From Pseudomonas alloputida (GTDB lineage: Bacteria; Pseudomonadota; Gammaproteobacteria; Pseudomonadales; Pseudomonadaceae), in NCBI RefSeq assembly GCF_021283545.2, contig NZ_CP128540.1, forward strand, positions 3,569,501-3,633,500: a DNA stretch of 64,000 nt, written 5' to 3'. Below the pieces are notes generated by a model. That model was not told the DNA's origin and searched no databases. It saw only the letters and a program-made list of their open reading frames with translations. A program made the translations under genes and the position numbers. Of this stretch, positions 53,776-64,000 are shown piece by piece (the first letter of the stretch is position 1; each line of letters opens with the position of its first letter).

Positions 53776-55422
53776 TCAATGCTCGGCGTCGGCGATCTGC
53801 GCCTCCTGTTGCCGGGCCCACTCACGCAGGACGAACTTCTGTATTTTTCCAGTGGCGGTCTTGGGCAGGTCCACGAGCGACACATGGCGCGGCGCCTTGA
53901 AGTGCGCCAGACGCTCACGGCACCAGCGGACCAGGTCGTCCCCGCTGGCCAGTGCATCAGCGCGCAGCGTGACGAAAGCGTGAGGTGTCTCGCCCCAGCG
54001 CGAATCCGGACGCGCCACCACCGCAGCCTCGACCACCTCGGGGTGCTGGTAGAGCACTTCTTCTATCTCCAGCGAACTGATGTTCTCGCCGCCAGAAATG
54101 ATGATGTCCTTGGCTCGGTCCTTGATTTCCACATAGCCGTCCAGGTGCAGCACGGCCAGGTCGCCCGTGTGCAGCCAGCCGTTGGCCAACGCGGCACGGG
54201 TAGCCTCTGGGTTGTGCAGGTAGCCTTTCATCACAGTGTTGCCCCGCACCACCAGCTCGCCGAGGGTAAGGCCGTCGGCCGGGACCGGGCGGCCGGTGTC
54301 GGTATCCAGCACCGTGGCCTCCTCGAGCAGCGGGTGGGCGACGCCCTGGCGGCTCATGAACTGGGCCCGGGCCTCCAGCGGCAACTCGTCGACACCCGGC
54401 TGCCACAGGCACAATGTGCTGGGACCGTAGCTTTCGGTCATGCCATAGGCATGGGTGATGTTGAAGCCACGCGCCTCCATCGCCGCGATGACCGCACTGG
54501 GCGGGGCGGCACCGCCAGTGATCACCGAAACCGGCACCGGAGGGGCGCTGGCATGCTCGGCGTGGATCAGCATCGACATCACCACTGGGGCGGCGCTCAG
54601 GTGAGTCACGGCATGCTCGGCGATGGCGGCGTTGATCGCATCAGGCTGGACCTTGCGCAGACACACGTGGGTGCCACCGGACAACGTCACCGCCCAGGTA
54701 TGGCTCCAGCCGTTGCAGTGGAACATCGGCAAGGTCCACAAGTAGACGCTGCGCGGCCCCAACTGGAAGATCAGCGCCCCGGCGCAGGCGTTGAGGTAGG
54801 CGCCGCGGTGATGCAGCACCACGCCCTTGGGGTCCCCCGTGGTGCCGGAGGTGTAGTTGATGGCGATCGACTGCCATTCGTTCTGTGGCGCACTCAACGG
54901 CCGCGCGGGGTCGCCCTGGGCCAAGAACGCTTCGTAGTCCAGGTCGTGGGCCAAATCGGCGCGCTCGGCCTGATCATCGTCGATGCCCACCAGCAAGGGC
55001 GGCGCATCGAGCATGGCCAGCGCCTGATTGGCCACGGCACCGAACTCACGATCGCAGATCAATACCTTGGCCGCGCAGTGACGCAGGATGAAGGCAATGC
55101 TGCGCCCCTCCAGGCGGATGTTGATGCACACCAGCACCGCCCCGGCACCGGGCACGCCATAGTGGGCCTCGAGCATTTCCGGGATGTTCGGCGCCAATAT
55201 CGCCACCCGCTCGCCCGGCTGAACACCGACCCGCTCCAAGGCACTGGCCAGGGCGCGGCTGCGCTCGTGCAACTGACGGTAGCTGTAGCGCCTTGCGCCA
55301 TAGATCACCGCATCGCGCTGCGGGTACACCTGCGCGGCACGCTTGAGGAACGACAGCGGCGACAGCGGGACATGGTTGGCTTCGTTGGGAGCAAGCTCGT
55401 GTTCGAGGGTTGGAACCATCAT
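53776..55422 (-). CDS. AMP-forming acyl-CoA synthetase
   Basis: 548-residue ANL-superfamily ligase, ATP- and CoA-dependent. Motifs: A3 loop YTSGTTGDPKGVVLHHRG (about residues 175-192), A5 HAYGMTESYGP, A7/A8 TGDLAVLHLDGYVEIKDRAK then DIIISGGENISSLEIE, and the A10 catalytic Lys in PKTATGKIQKF near the C-terminus. The type resembles medium-chain or methylmercaptopropionate-CoA ligases (LPMFHCNGWSHTWA). The start is at the ATG pair at 55422, with GAGG 8 nt upstream; an open frame extends further but is not coding. It probably activates the acid whose CoA ester is oxidised by the neighbouring dehydrogenase. Confidence 0.92.
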   Translation of the reverse strand: MMVPTLEHELAPNEANHVPLSPLSFLKRAAQVYPQRDAVIYGARRYSYRQLHERSRALASALERVGVQPGERVAILAPNIPEMLEAHYGVPGAGAVLVCINIRLEGRSIAFILRHCAAKVLICDREFGAVANQALAMLDAPPLLVGIDDDQAERADLAHDLDYEAFLAQGDPARPLSAPQNEWQSIAINYTSGTTGDPKGVVLHHRGAYLNACAGALIFQLGPRSVYLWTLPMFHCNGWSHTWAVTLSGGTHVCLRKVQPDAINAAIAEHAVTHLSAAPVVMSMLIHAEHASAPPVPVSVITGGAAPPSAVIAAMEARGFNITHAYGMTESYGPSTLCLWQPGVDELPLEARAQFMSRQGVAHPLLEEATVLDTDTGRPVPADGLTLGELVVRGNTVMKGYLHNPEATRAALANGWLHTGDLAVLHLDGYVEIKDRAKDIIISGGENISSLEIEEVLYQHPEVVEAAVVARPDSRWGETPHAFVTLRADALASGDDLVRWCRERLAHFKAPRHVSLVDLPKTATGKIQKFVLREWARQQEAQIADAEH

Positions 55423-55505
55423 GGCAGGCACCTCATCGACACATTGCTCAGGTTTTGCACGCACATACCTACCTCCTGTTCTTGTTGTTATTGCGCCACG
55501 GCGCG

Positions 55506-56273
55506 TTACAGGCTGCTGCACAGGTGGCCGCCATCGACCACGATCTCAGCGCCGCTCATCGCCCGCCCGGCATCGCTGGCGAGCAGCAGCAAGGCGCCGT
55601 CCAGGTCCGACGGCACGCTGAAGCGGCGGCTGGGGATCCGCGAGCGCAACTTGTCACCGGCCTCGCTGGCCAGGAAGGCCTCGTTCAAATCAGTCATCAC
55701 GTAGCCGGGCGCCAGGGCGTTCACCCGGATACCATGGCGCGCCAACTCCAGCGCCATGGCGCGGGTCAGGTGGGCCAGGCCGGCCTTGGCCGCCAGGTAA
55801 GGGCCGACGGCGCCGGCCACACGGCTGGCGAGGATCGAGGTGACATTGATCAGGCTGCCCCCCTTCCCCGCCACCACCATGCGCCGGGCGCTTTCCTGGG
55901 CCACGGCCCAGGCGCCCTTGAGGTTGGTGTCGAGCACGTGGTCCCAGGTTTGATCATCGCAGGCTAGCAAAGGCTGGCTGTCGCTCACCCCCGCATTGTT
56001 GACCAGAACATCCAGCGGGCCGGCGGCATCGAGCACCCGGCAGATGTCCTCACGGCTCGTCACATCGAGGGCAAAGGCCTGCGCCCGCCCTCCGGCCACC
56101 TCGATGGCCTCCACCAACGCCTGCAGCGGCGCCTGGCGTCTGGCGGTCACCACCACCTCGGCGCCTGCGGCGGCCAGGGTCATGGCGAAGTGACGGCCCA
56201 GGCCGCTGGAGGCCCCGGTCACCAGGGCGCGACGCCCGTCGAGGGCGAACAGTCGGGCAAGGTTCGGCTGCAT
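55506..56273 (-). CDS. Short-chain dehydrogenase/reductase
   Basis: 255-residue SDR. The cofactor motif TGASSGLGRHFAMTL is at about residues 18-32, NNAGVSDS near 90, Ser in INVTSILASR near 142, and catalytic YLAAK near 158. DGG near the C-terminus is typical. Its ATG overlaps the acyl-CoA dehydrogenase stop by 1 nt (TGATG), so it is translationally coupled. It likely acts on a hydroxyacyl- or ketoacyl-CoA intermediate in the operon's beta-oxidation-like route. Substrate unassigned. Confidence 0.92.
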   Translation of the reverse strand: MQPNLARLFALDGRRALVTGASSGLGRHFAMTLAAAGAEVVVTARRQAPLQALVEAIEVAGGRAQAFALDVTSREDICRVLDAAGPLDVLVNNAGVSDSQPLLACDDQTWDHVLDTNLKGAWAVAQESARRMVVAGKGGSLINVTSILASRVAGAVGPYLAAKAGLAHLTRAMALELARHGIRVNALAPGYVMTDLNEAFLASEAGDKLRSRIPSRRFSVPSDLDGALLLLASDAGRAMSGAEIVVDGGHLCSSL

Positions 56274-57445
56274 CAGTGGGCCTCCAGGCGCTGGTCGAGC
56301 AGCTTCTTCGCCAGGCTCATGCGGTGCACTTCGCTCGGGCCGTCATAGATGCGGAACGGGCGAATGTCGCGGAAGATCCGCTCCACCACGGTGTCCCCGG
56401 TCACCCCGCGTCCACCCAATACCTGGACGCAACGATCGACCACCCGCCACAGCGCCTCGGCGCTGATCACCTTGGCCATGCTCGAATCGACATTGGCGCG
56501 CCGGCCCTGGTCGAGCACCCAGGCGCAGTGCCAGACCGCCAGACGCACCACGTGCAGGTCCATCATGTTGTCGGCCAGCATGAAACCCACGCCCTGGTGC
56601 TCGCCCAGCGGCTTGCCAAAGGCGTCCCGGGTGCGCGCATAGTCGCAGGCGATGTCGTGGGCGCGGCGCGCGGCACCGAGCCAGCGCATGCAATGAGTCA
56701 AGCGTGCAGGCGCCAGGCGCACCTGGGCATACCGGAAGCCCTTGCCGATCTCGCCGAGGACATCGCTCGCCGGAATACGCAGGTTGTCGAAACGCAGCTG
56801 CCCGTGACCGCCGGTAAAACAGCTGTCCAGCGAGTCCAGCTGACGTTCATGGATGATGCCGTCGCGCTTCATGTCGGTCAGGAACATGGTCGCGGTGCCG
56901 TCCTCCATGCGCGCCATGATGATGCCGAAGTCCGCGCCTTCGGCCCCGGTGATCAGCCACTTGCGACCATTGATCAGGTAGTCGTCGCCATCGCGGGTGG
57001 CAGTGGTGCGCAGCATCGACGGATCCGAACCGGAGCCCGGAGCAGGCTCCGTCATGGCGAAGCACGAACGGGCATGGCCCTGGACCAGCGGGCGCAACCA
57101 GCGGTCCTTCTGCGCTTCGGTGGCGACCACGTCCATCAGGTGGATATTGCCTTCGTCCGGCGCATGGATATTCAGCGCTACCGGGCCCAGCGGCGAGTAG
57201 CCGGCTTCTTCGAAGACGATCGCCTTGGCCACATGGCTCAGTTCCAGACCGCCCATTTCGCGGCTGGCGTGAGGCGTCAGCAAGCCAGCGGCGCGGGCGC
57301 AGAGCACCAGGTCCTGGCGCAGTGCGTCGCTGGGGCCGTGGCTGTTCTGGCGGGGGTCGTTCTCGAATGGGATGACCTGTTCGGCAATGAAGTCTCGAGT
57401 CTTGGCCTGCAAGGCGAGCAGTTCGTCCGGGAGAGTGAAGTTCAT
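56273..57445 (-). CDS. Acyl-CoA dehydrogenase
   Basis: 390-residue FAD-dependent acyl-CoA dehydrogenase. It has CFAMTEPAPGSGSDPSMLRT and WLITGAEGADFGIIMARM in the middle domain, SRMFR-like IFRDIRPFRIYDGPSEVHRM at the C-terminus and helical N- and C-terminal domains. The catalytic base would be the Glu in the DGPSEVHRM segment, as in the long-chain/ACAD10-11 group. AAGGA lies about 6 nt before the ATG. It is followed with a 1-nt overlap by the SDR gene and preceded by DUF6285 and phosphotransferase genes, which together echo the eukaryotic ACAD10/11 kinase-dehydrogenase pairing. Confidence 0.93.
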   Translation of the reverse strand: MNFTLPDELLALQAKTRDFIAEQVIPFENDPRQNSHGPSDALRQDLVLCARAAGLLTPHASREMGGLELSHVAKAIVFEEAGYSPLGPVALNIHAPDEGNIHLMDVVATEAQKDRWLRPLVQGHARSCFAMTEPAPGSGSDPSMLRTTATRDGDDYLINGRKWLITGAEGADFGIIMARMEDGTATMFLTDMKRDGIIHERQLDSLDSCFTGGHGQLRFDNLRIPASDVLGEIGKGFRYAQVRLAPARLTHCMRWLGAARRAHDIACDYARTRDAFGKPLGEHQGVGFMLADNMMDLHVVRLAVWHCAWVLDQGRRANVDSSMAKVISAEALWRVVDRCVQVLGGRGVTGDTVVERIFRDIRPFRIYDGPSEVHRMSLAKKLLDQRLEAH

Positions 57446-57498
57446 GGCTGTCCTTGTGTGTTCTTGTCTATCGGAGGAATGGGGTGGTCGATGCGGTT

Positions 57499-57855
57499 TC
57501 AGGGCAAGGCCTTGGGGTTGCTGATCGCCAATCGGGCAACGGTGATCTGGCGTAATGTCTCGACCAGGGTGCGCCGGGTTTGCGGGGCGTCATGGCTGCC
57601 CTGGCGAATGGCGCGAGCCAGTTGGCGGCGCAGGTCGGGCAATGTCGACGGCGCGTCATCGACCAAGGCGGCCAGACGCGCCTGCTCCTGATCCTCGGCC
57701 TGAGCGCCCAAGCGGTTTTCGCGGGCCGCAATGGCCATGGCGTTGGCGATCATCAGGGCCGGGTAACGCAACTCGCCGGGCAGCGCTGGCAGCAGCTGCT
57801 CCAGAAGCGTCGCGCGGGCGATCTCGAGCAATTCGTGGGCGTTGGGTTGGGTCAT
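57499..57855 (-). CDS. DUF6285 domain protein
   Basis: 118-residue helical protein without signal or membrane segment, starting MTQPNAHELLEIARATLLEQ. It matches the small DUF6285 family that lies between APH-type phosphotransferases and acyl-CoA dehydrogenases. Its start overlaps the phosphotransferase stop by 4 nt, and the acyl-CoA dehydrogenase gene begins 53 nt later. A role as partner or stabiliser of the phosphotransferase is possible but unproven. Confidence 0.8.
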   Translation of the reverse strand: MTQPNAHELLEIARATLLEQLLPALPGELRYPALMIANAMAIAARENRLGAQAEDQEQARLAALVDDAPSTLPDLRRQLARAIRQGSHDAPQTRRTLVETLRQITVARLAISNPKALP

Positions 57856-58910
57856 GGCGCTTCGGCTCCGGTCATGTGCAGGATGTCGAGTTCGAGCTCC
57901 GGCAACAGCCGGGCTGTCAGTGCTAGCTCGAGCGACGGTTCTTCACCGGACAGATGGCGCTGCCCTTGCTGCAAGGCAATCACCGCCCAGCGCAGGGTGG
58001 CCATGACTTGCCAGTAGTGGAGCCGACTGCGCTCGATGCACAGCGAAGACACCTCGTGATAACCACGCAGAAAATCCTCCAGCTGGCCAATGCCGCCGGC
58101 TTCGAGGTCTGGACGGGTAAAACGCCAGCAACGGGCGGTGAACCAGCCGAGGTCCTCGCAAGGATCTCCCCAGCCGGTGAACTCCCAGTCGAGCACGGCC
58201 TCCAGCCCTTCTTCGCTGGCCAGGTAGTTGCCGGTGCGGTAGTCACGGTGCAACAGGCACAGGGTGCTGCTGCGCGGCGCATGCAGCTCGCACCAGCGCA
58301 GGCCCCATTCCAGCACCGGATAGGCATCGGCGAGGGTGTCGAGGTAGCGGCGGTAGGCGTCGATCGTCGCCAGGGCCGGCGAGCTGTCCGGAACGGACAG
58401 GAAGCACAGCGTGGCGCACGGCGGGCGGACCTGATGCAGACGCGCCAGGTTGGCGCCAAGCTGCGTCGCCAGTTGCGCCCGGCCCTGAGGACCGGCGCCG
58501 GTGCTGAGCGCGCGGCCGGCAGCGCTACCCGGCACATACTCCATCAGGAAGAACACCCGCCCATGCACGCGCACATCGCGGCACAGCCAGAGCGGGCGTG
58601 GCACTTTCACGCCGGCCTGGTAAACCACCTGCAGCACGGCGAACTCCTGTTCACGGTCAAGGCTGGCGGGTAGCGCTGAAAGCGCATCGCTGCGCAGTAC
58701 CCAACGCCGGACACCGGCCCACGGGCCGCCTTCGATCAGCAGGTCCAGCAGCCAGTTTTCCTGGATAGCGCCGCCGCTCAGGCGCTTGCGCGCCTGGATG
58801 ACCACCCGCGTTGCCGAGGCCTGCTCGCGGATGAACTCGGCCAGGCGGTGATCGTCAGTCATGGCCGCGAACGTATCGCTGGCCGGGGAAATCGTTGGTG
58901 AACTGCTCAT
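57852..58910 (-). CDS. Aminoglycoside-phosphotransferase-fold kinase (ACAD10-type phosphotransferase)
   Basis: 352-residue kinase-fold protein. The N-lobe has LSGGAIQENWLLDL (nucleotide loop). The catalytic loop LLHRDYRTGNYL (about residues 218-229) carries the Asp, and the metal-binding Asp is in VLDWEFTGWGDPCEDLGWF. Homologues pair with acyl-CoA dehydrogenases; in mammals ACAD10/11 kinase domains phosphorylate 4-hydroxyacyl-CoAs before dehydration-like removal of phosphate. By analogy this operon may handle 4-hydroxy acids (inference). I take the ATG at 58910; another in-frame ATG is at 58862. A sigma-54 promoter candidate lies 48 nt upstream, so this is the first gene of a five- to seven-gene operon. 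Confidence 0.88.
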   Translation of the reverse strand: MSSSPTISPASDTFAAMTDDHRLAEFIREQASATRVVIQARKRLSGGAIQENWLLDLLIEGGPWAGVRRWVLRSDALSALPASLDREQEFAVLQVVYQAGVKVPRPLWLCRDVRVHGRVFFLMEYVPGSAAGRALSTGAGPQGRAQLATQLGANLARLHQVRPPCATLCFLSVPDSSPALATIDAYRRYLDTLADAYPVLEWGLRWCELHAPRSSTLCLLHRDYRTGNYLASEEGLEAVLDWEFTGWGDPCEDLGWFTARCWRFTRPDLEAGGIGQLEDFLRGYHEVSSLCIERSRLHYWQVMATLRWAVIALQQGQRHLSGEEPSLELALTARLLPELELDILHMTGAEAP

Positions 58911-58957
58911 GGTTCTGTAGGCCCTGCCTTTGGTTTCTGGGTTGGCACAAGCCCAAG

Positions 58958-58974
58958 AGCAAGGCCTGGGCCAA
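58958..58974 (-). promoter_or_regulatory. Sigma-54 promoter candidate for the phosphotransferase-acyl-CoA operon
   Basis: On the minus strand TTGGCCCAGGCCTTGCT keeps the invariant GG (-24) and GC (-12) at correct spacing relative to the consensus TGGCAC-N5-TTGC. The predicted start of transcription is near 58947, about 37 nt before the start codon at 58910. The divergent gene encodes a sigma-54 activator, which supports it. Confidence 0.7.
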
Positions 58975-59051
58975 CTCTTCAAAAGTCAGCCACAGGCCGC
59001 ATACAGCCTGGGTTCTGACGCCTCACCGCCGAGCGAAAGTCAGGCTGCTTG

Positions 59052-59065
59052 TTGCATATTTGCAA
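59052..59065. promoter_or_regulatory. Possible activator site for the sigma-54 regulator
   Basis: TTGCA-TATT-TGCAA, a perfect 5-bp-arm inverted repeat, sits about 80-90 bp upstream of the sigma-54 promoter. It also lies about 50 bp before the activator's own start. Position suits an enhancer-type site and autoregulation. Confidence 0.4.
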
Positions 59066-59112
59066 GCTATTGATTCATTATCGAAACATTTCAAACATGA
59101 ACAGGCCCCGTG

Positions 59113-61065
<1,953 letters not shown>

Positions 61066-61223
61066 ATGAAAGCCCCAATCCCATGTTCAACCCATGACGT
61101 CTGGTTGGACAGCCTCAAGGCCCTATACCGTCTAATCATCCGCGAACTGACTGGCTCGACGTACATCGCCGGGTTGCTAGCGATGCTGCTGGACTGTCTG
61201 TCGCTACCGCTAACCGGCAAGGC

Positions 61224-61254
61224 TTGACTCTACCGTAAGGGGCAGACTTTACCC
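61224..61254 (+). promoter_or_regulatory. MerR-type promoter of the NAD(P)H reductase gene
   Basis: TTGACT (61224-61229) and TTACCC (61249-61254) are separated by 19 bp, the over-long spacer typical of MerR-activated promoters. Within it TCTACC-N6-GGCAGA (61229-61246) forms a near-perfect inverted repeat. A MerR gene lies just downstream of the reductase gene. Confidence 0.55.
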
Positions 61255-61281
61255 TTGGCACTTCATTACCTGGAGTTTGTC

Positions 61282-61860
61282 ATGAAGCGCAAACGCATGC
61301 TCGTAATCCTCGGCCACCCTTCGAACGACAGCTTTTGCGGCGCTGTGTCCGAACGTTATGTCGAGGCTGCCACGCAAGCAGGCCATGAGGTGCGCCTGCT
61401 GCGCCTGGATACCCTGGATTTCGATCCGGTCTTGCACGATGGCTATAACCAGATCCAGTTGCTTGAGCCCGATCTGATCAACGCACAGAACGACATTACC
61501 TGGGCCGAACACCTGACATTGGTGTACCCGATCTGGTGGGGCGGCATTCCGGCGTTGCTCAAGGGGTTCTTCGACCGCGTGTTTCTGCCCGGTTTTGCCT
61601 TCAAGTACCGCAAGGGCTCGCCCTTCCCGGATAAACTGCTCAAGGGCCGCACGGCTCACCTACTGGTGACCATGGACACGCCGCCGTGGTACTACCGGTG
61701 GGTGTATCGCATGCCGGGCCTGCACCAAATGCGCAAGACCACCCTGGAGTTCTGCGGCATAAAACCCCTGAAAACCCTGACCTTCGGTCCGGTATTGGGC
61801 TCCAAGCCGGAACAGCGTGAAGCCTGGCTCAAACAAGTCCAGGCAGTCGCCAGCCGCTGA
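61282..61860 (+). CDS. NAD(P)H-dependent flavodoxin-fold oxidoreductase (quinone reductase type)
   Basis: 192-residue flavodoxin-like protein of the NQO1/KefF/MdaB family. It begins with a basic start and MLVILGHPSNDSFCGAVSE, where the loop binds FMN or FAD phosphate. YPIWWGGIPALLKGFFDRVF (about residues 76-95) is the family's signature. The GxxxPD-type FPDKLLKGRTAHLLVTMDT follows. It probably reduces quinones or electrophiles by two electrons. GGAG precedes the ATG at 61282. The MerR-type promoter upstream and the MerR gene downstream suggest induction by a reactive compound. It is followed by a hairpin terminator at 61960. Confidence 0.9.
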   Translation: MKRKRMLVILGHPSNDSFCGAVSERYVEAATQAGHEVRLLRLDTLDFDPVLHDGYNQIQLLEPDLINAQNDITWAEHLTLVYPIWWGGIPALLKGFFDRVFLPGFAFKYRKGSPFPDKLLKGRTAHLLVTMDTPPWYYRWVYRMPGLHQMRKTTLEFCGIKPLKTLTFGPVLGSKPEQREAWLKQVQAVASR

Positions 61861-61959
61861 TCGGCCCCGGTCGGGCCGTGCCCCTGCGCTGCCCAGCCGA
61901 GCCGCCGTGCTGTGACGCCTTTTCAGCTTGGCTTCCCACCCCCTGACGCTTGTGCAAAA

Positions 61960-61989
61960 ATGTCGCGCGCCTGTACGAGCACGCGACAT
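61960..61989. terminator. Rho-independent terminator between the reductase and MerR genes
   Basis: ATGTCGCG (61960-61967) pairs with CGCGACAT (61982-61989), with an A-run before and CTTTTCGCTT after. It can end plus-strand transcription from the reductase gene. Confidence 0.7.
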
Positions 61990-62024
61990 CTTTTCGCTTC
62001 TGATGCGTCAAAAAAGGGATTTTC

Positions 62025-62408
62025 ATGTACATCGGCAAAGCCGCCCAGCTGTCGGGCACCACCGTCAAAAGCATCCGCCATTACGAAGAAATCGGCCTGC
62101 TACCCCCACCGCAACGCGAAGGCAAGTACCGCATCTACAGCCAGCAAAGCGTAGAGCTGCTGACCTTCATCAAATGCGCTCAGCAACTCGGTTTCAAGCT
62201 CAAGGAAATGCAGGCCATTCTGCAGGATCATCGCGGCCAGGAGCTGCCCTGGGATCTGGCCATGCAGGCCATCGATAACAAAAAGCAGGAATTGATGGGG
62301 CAGATCCAGGCCTTGCAGCAAGTGCATGACGGCTTGGTTGAGTTTGAGCTGAGCCTCAAGGATGCTCAGATGCAATGCCAGTTCGAACACCTGGAAAAAG
62401 CCCGCTGA
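62025..62408 (+). CDS. MerR-family transcriptional regulator
   Basis: 127-residue MerR regulator: winged HTH at residues 1-70 (MYIGKAAQLSGTTVKSIRHY then EEIGLLPPPQREGKYRIYS), then a dimerisation coiled coil to about 115. There is no pair of C-terminal cysteines as in CueR- or MerR-type metal sensors; the single Cys in QMQCQFEHLEKAR is near the end. Effector is therefore probably organic or redox-active rather than a thiophilic metal. It lies 164 nt after the NAD(P)H reductase gene, whose promoter has the MerR-type 19-bp spacer, so it is the likely regulator of that gene (inference). Confidence 0.9.
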   Translation: MYIGKAAQLSGTTVKSIRHYEEIGLLPPPQREGKYRIYSQQSVELLTFIKCAQQLGFKLKEMQAILQDHRGQELPWDLAMQAIDNKKQELMGQIQALQQVHDGLVEFELSLKDAQMQCQFEHLEKAR

Positions 62409-62477
62409 ATCCGCTCCGCCGCCCCTGAACGGCCATGGCGCCCGGTGCCGTTTTCAGCACGCAGGCGCCCCGGCGAT

Positions 62478-64000
62478 TTAGCCTGGCACAGCCCCACCCC
62501 CCGGCTGCTCGCCCTCTTGCACTGCTGGCTGCGGCACAATCGAGGCAAAGAACCACGGCGAAATCAGCGTGACCAACAAAATGGTCATGAAGCCGCTGGA
62601 TGACAGCGCCAGTATCACCAGTACACCCAGGTCAATGACGGGTTTGTAGGCGGAGAACAGCAGCGCGACAAAGCCCATCGAGAAGATCACGACGTTGACC
62701 ACCGTCGAGCGCCCGACGCCCTGCATGGCCGCCAGGATGGCCTCGTCGATCTCGATGCCCTTCTGCACCAGCATCTTGATCCGTGACAGCAGGTGAACGG
62801 CGTAATCCACCACGCCCACCACCAGGAACGTCACCAATGTGGTACCGATGTTCAACTCAATATCCAACAGGTACATGCTGCCGTAAACCGTCACCGACGT
62901 GGTCAGCAACGTCAGCATGCCGAGGATGCCCAGGCGTACTGACTTGAGCCAGAACATCATCATCAAGGTCACGGCCAGCAACGCCAGCGAGAAGCTCAGC
63001 ACCTGACCCTGGGTGATTTCCTGCAACACCCCGGTCCATATGTACGGCGTACCGGCATGGGTGACCTGCAGGTTGGCCGGTTTGTTGATGGCCAGCCAGG
63101 CGTCTAGTTTATCGAGCATCGCCTGGTAATCGCCCGCCACAGAGGAGGTCATGGTGAACAGCGTCACCGCCTTCGAGTAATCGGCATTGAGCACGTTCTG
63201 CAAGTCAGTGCCGCCACCGTTCTCGAACATCATGATGTGTTGTTCGATGAGCGAGTTGCCATCGACATCGAAGGTCTCCGGTTTGCCGTCATCATCGACC
63301 ACCGTCACCTGCTCCACCGCCTGCGGCACCCGCAGGAAAGCAGGGTTCATGTCGTTGAGCACGAGGTTCATGCGCTTGATGTAGGTCGCCACCGAATAGG
63401 TGTAACTCACGTTCGGCTGGGCCTTGATGAACTGGTCCAGACGGTCGAGGAACTGCACGGTTTCAGTGGTCAGCGCGCCACGCGGAGTCTTGGTGTCGAA
63501 AGCGATCCAGCCCGGCGATGTACCGGCGACTCCGGCCCGGTTGATGAACTCGTCGGACATCCGCACCGGGCTGTCCTTCTTGAAGTAGGCAATGCCCGAG
63601 TCTTCGATATCCACCTTGAACGTGAACACCGTCATCATCGCCAACAACGGAAGGGTCACCAGCAATACCGGCTTGCGCCAGCGAATCAGCCAGGCACAGA
63701 ACACCACCAGATAGTGGGAGATCAGCGACTCTTTCAGTTGCACTTTGCGCGGGACGGCATCTTTGCCCCAGATCGAAATCCACGCCGGAATCAGTAGCAA
63801 CGAGATGATCAGCGCCGCCGTCAGGCCGATGGACATGAACACGCCAAAGTTGCGGATGCTGACAATGTTGTTGGTGGTGGAAATCAGGAACGTCGCAATC
63901 GTCGTGACCGTTGTCAACACTACCGGCGTGACCATCAGGCGCTGGGTTTCACGGTTGGCTTCGCGGAAAGACTTACCCGAATTGAGCTGTTCGTAATACT
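62478..64000 (-). CDS. RND/MMPL-family transporter (partial, 5' end outside window)
   Basis: C-terminal 507 residues of an RND-superfamily transporter. The visible part opens YYEQLNSGKSFREANRETQR with LMVTPVVLTTVTTIATFLIS after it. Six helices surround the second periplasmic loop (about 110-330 of the visible part). Then come LVTFLVVGVVDYAVHLLSRI and GVGRSTVVNVVIFSMGFVAL. It is the same broad family as the RND protein at 31020-33446 (MMPL-like, about 800 residues) rather than a drug-efflux HAE1 pump. It ends PGGGAVPG. The gene is convergent with the MerR gene, 69 nt apart. Upstream partners lie outside the window. Confidence 0.9.
   Translation of the reverse strand, partial: YYEQLNSGKSFREANRETQRLMVTPVVLTTVTTIATFLISTTNNIVSIRNFGVFMSIGLTAALIISLLLIPAWISIWGKDAVPRKVQLKESLISHYLVVFCAWLIRWRKPVLLVTLPLLAMMTVFTFKVDIEDSGIAYFKKDSPVRMSDEFINRAGVAGTSPGWIAFDTKTPRGALTTETVQFLDRLDQFIKAQPNVSYTYSVATYIKRMNLVLNDMNPAFLRVPQAVEQVTVVDDDGKPETFDVDGNSLIEQHIMMFENGGGTDLQNVLNADYSKAVTLFTMTSSVAGDYQAMLDKLDAWLAINKPANLQVTHAGTPYIWTGVLQEITQGQVLSFSLALLAVTLMMMFWLKSVRLGILGMLTLLTTSVTVYGSMYLLDIELNIGTTLVTFLVVGVVDYAVHLLSRIKMLVQKGIEIDEAILAAMQGVGRSTVVNVVIFSMGFVALLFSAYKPVIDLGVLVILALSSSGFMTILLVTLISPWFFASIVPQPAVQEGEQPGGGAVPG

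Noticed and set aside
53743..55704. Plus-strand open frame of 653 codons opposite the acyl-CoA synthetase
   Set aside because: The minus-strand protein has every ligase motif; the opposite frame has none.

Overview
The window is high-GC, gene-dense DNA from a Pseudomonas, most likely of the P. putida group. The evidence is a mexCD-oprJ efflux locus flanked by two NfxB-type regulators, a sugar-acid cluster, many LysR and TetR regulators, and DUF1302/DUF1329/RND/YCF48 envelope genes. Two genes run off the ends: an MFS transporter at the left (1-916) and an MMPL/RND transporter at the right (62478-64000). I see no rRNA, tRNA, CRISPR array or intact mobile element. The only mobile-element trace is a tyrosine-integrase fragment at 15283-15783.

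Layout. (1) 1-9756 is a sugar-acid catabolic cluster. A minus-strand operon (GarD/UxaA-type dehydratase, Ldh-family dehydrogenase, FAH-family enzyme, MFS transporter) faces an enolase-superfamily L-fuconate dehydratase plus a second MFS transporter, with two LysR regulators between. (2) 9884-14161 holds a MocR-like regulator that has lost its PLP lysine, coupled to an unrecognised 461-residue protein, followed by a zinc-type alcohol dehydrogenase/quinone reductase. (3) 14368-20351 holds a LysR gene, the integrase scar, a TetR gene, and a chemoreceptor-porin-small periplasmic binding protein cassette. (4) 20445-27510 is mexCD-oprJ with an NfxB-family repressor on each side. Near-identical 20-bp palindromes lie before mexC and before the distal nfxB.

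(5) 27569-43528 looks like a coordinated hydrophobic-compound module. It has a PucR regulator, two phytanoyl-CoA-dioxygenase-like enzymes, an FAD amine-oxidase-like protein, an EthA-type Baeyer-Villiger monooxygenase with an alpha/beta hydrolase, the four-gene DUF1329-DUF1302-RND-YCF48 envelope operon, and one TetR regulator. Three promoters in this region carry the same operator-like element, TGATCA-N7-TGATCA. Two of them have a second copy exactly 21 bp away. I read this as the regulon of the TetR gene at 40272-40853, and it is the strongest candidate here for an undescribed system.

(6) 43747-51692 is an amine/amino-alcohol operon: iron alcohol dehydrogenase, APC permease, aminoaldehyde dehydrogenase, two class-III transaminases, an imine-reductase-like protein, and an unlisted 50-residue membrane peptide. 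(7) 51743-61065 holds acetate permease genes (actP and its DUF485 partner) behind an acyl-CoA synthetase, SDR, acyl-CoA dehydrogenase, DUF6285 and phosphotransferase operon. A good sigma-54 promoter precedes it and a divergent PrpR-like sigma-54 activator faces it. (8) 61282-64000 holds a flavodoxin-fold NAD(P)H reductase behind a MerR-type 19-bp-spacer promoter, its likely MerR regulator, and the partial RND transporter.

Functions are family-level calls from reading the translations. Substrates of the catabolic clusters are inference.
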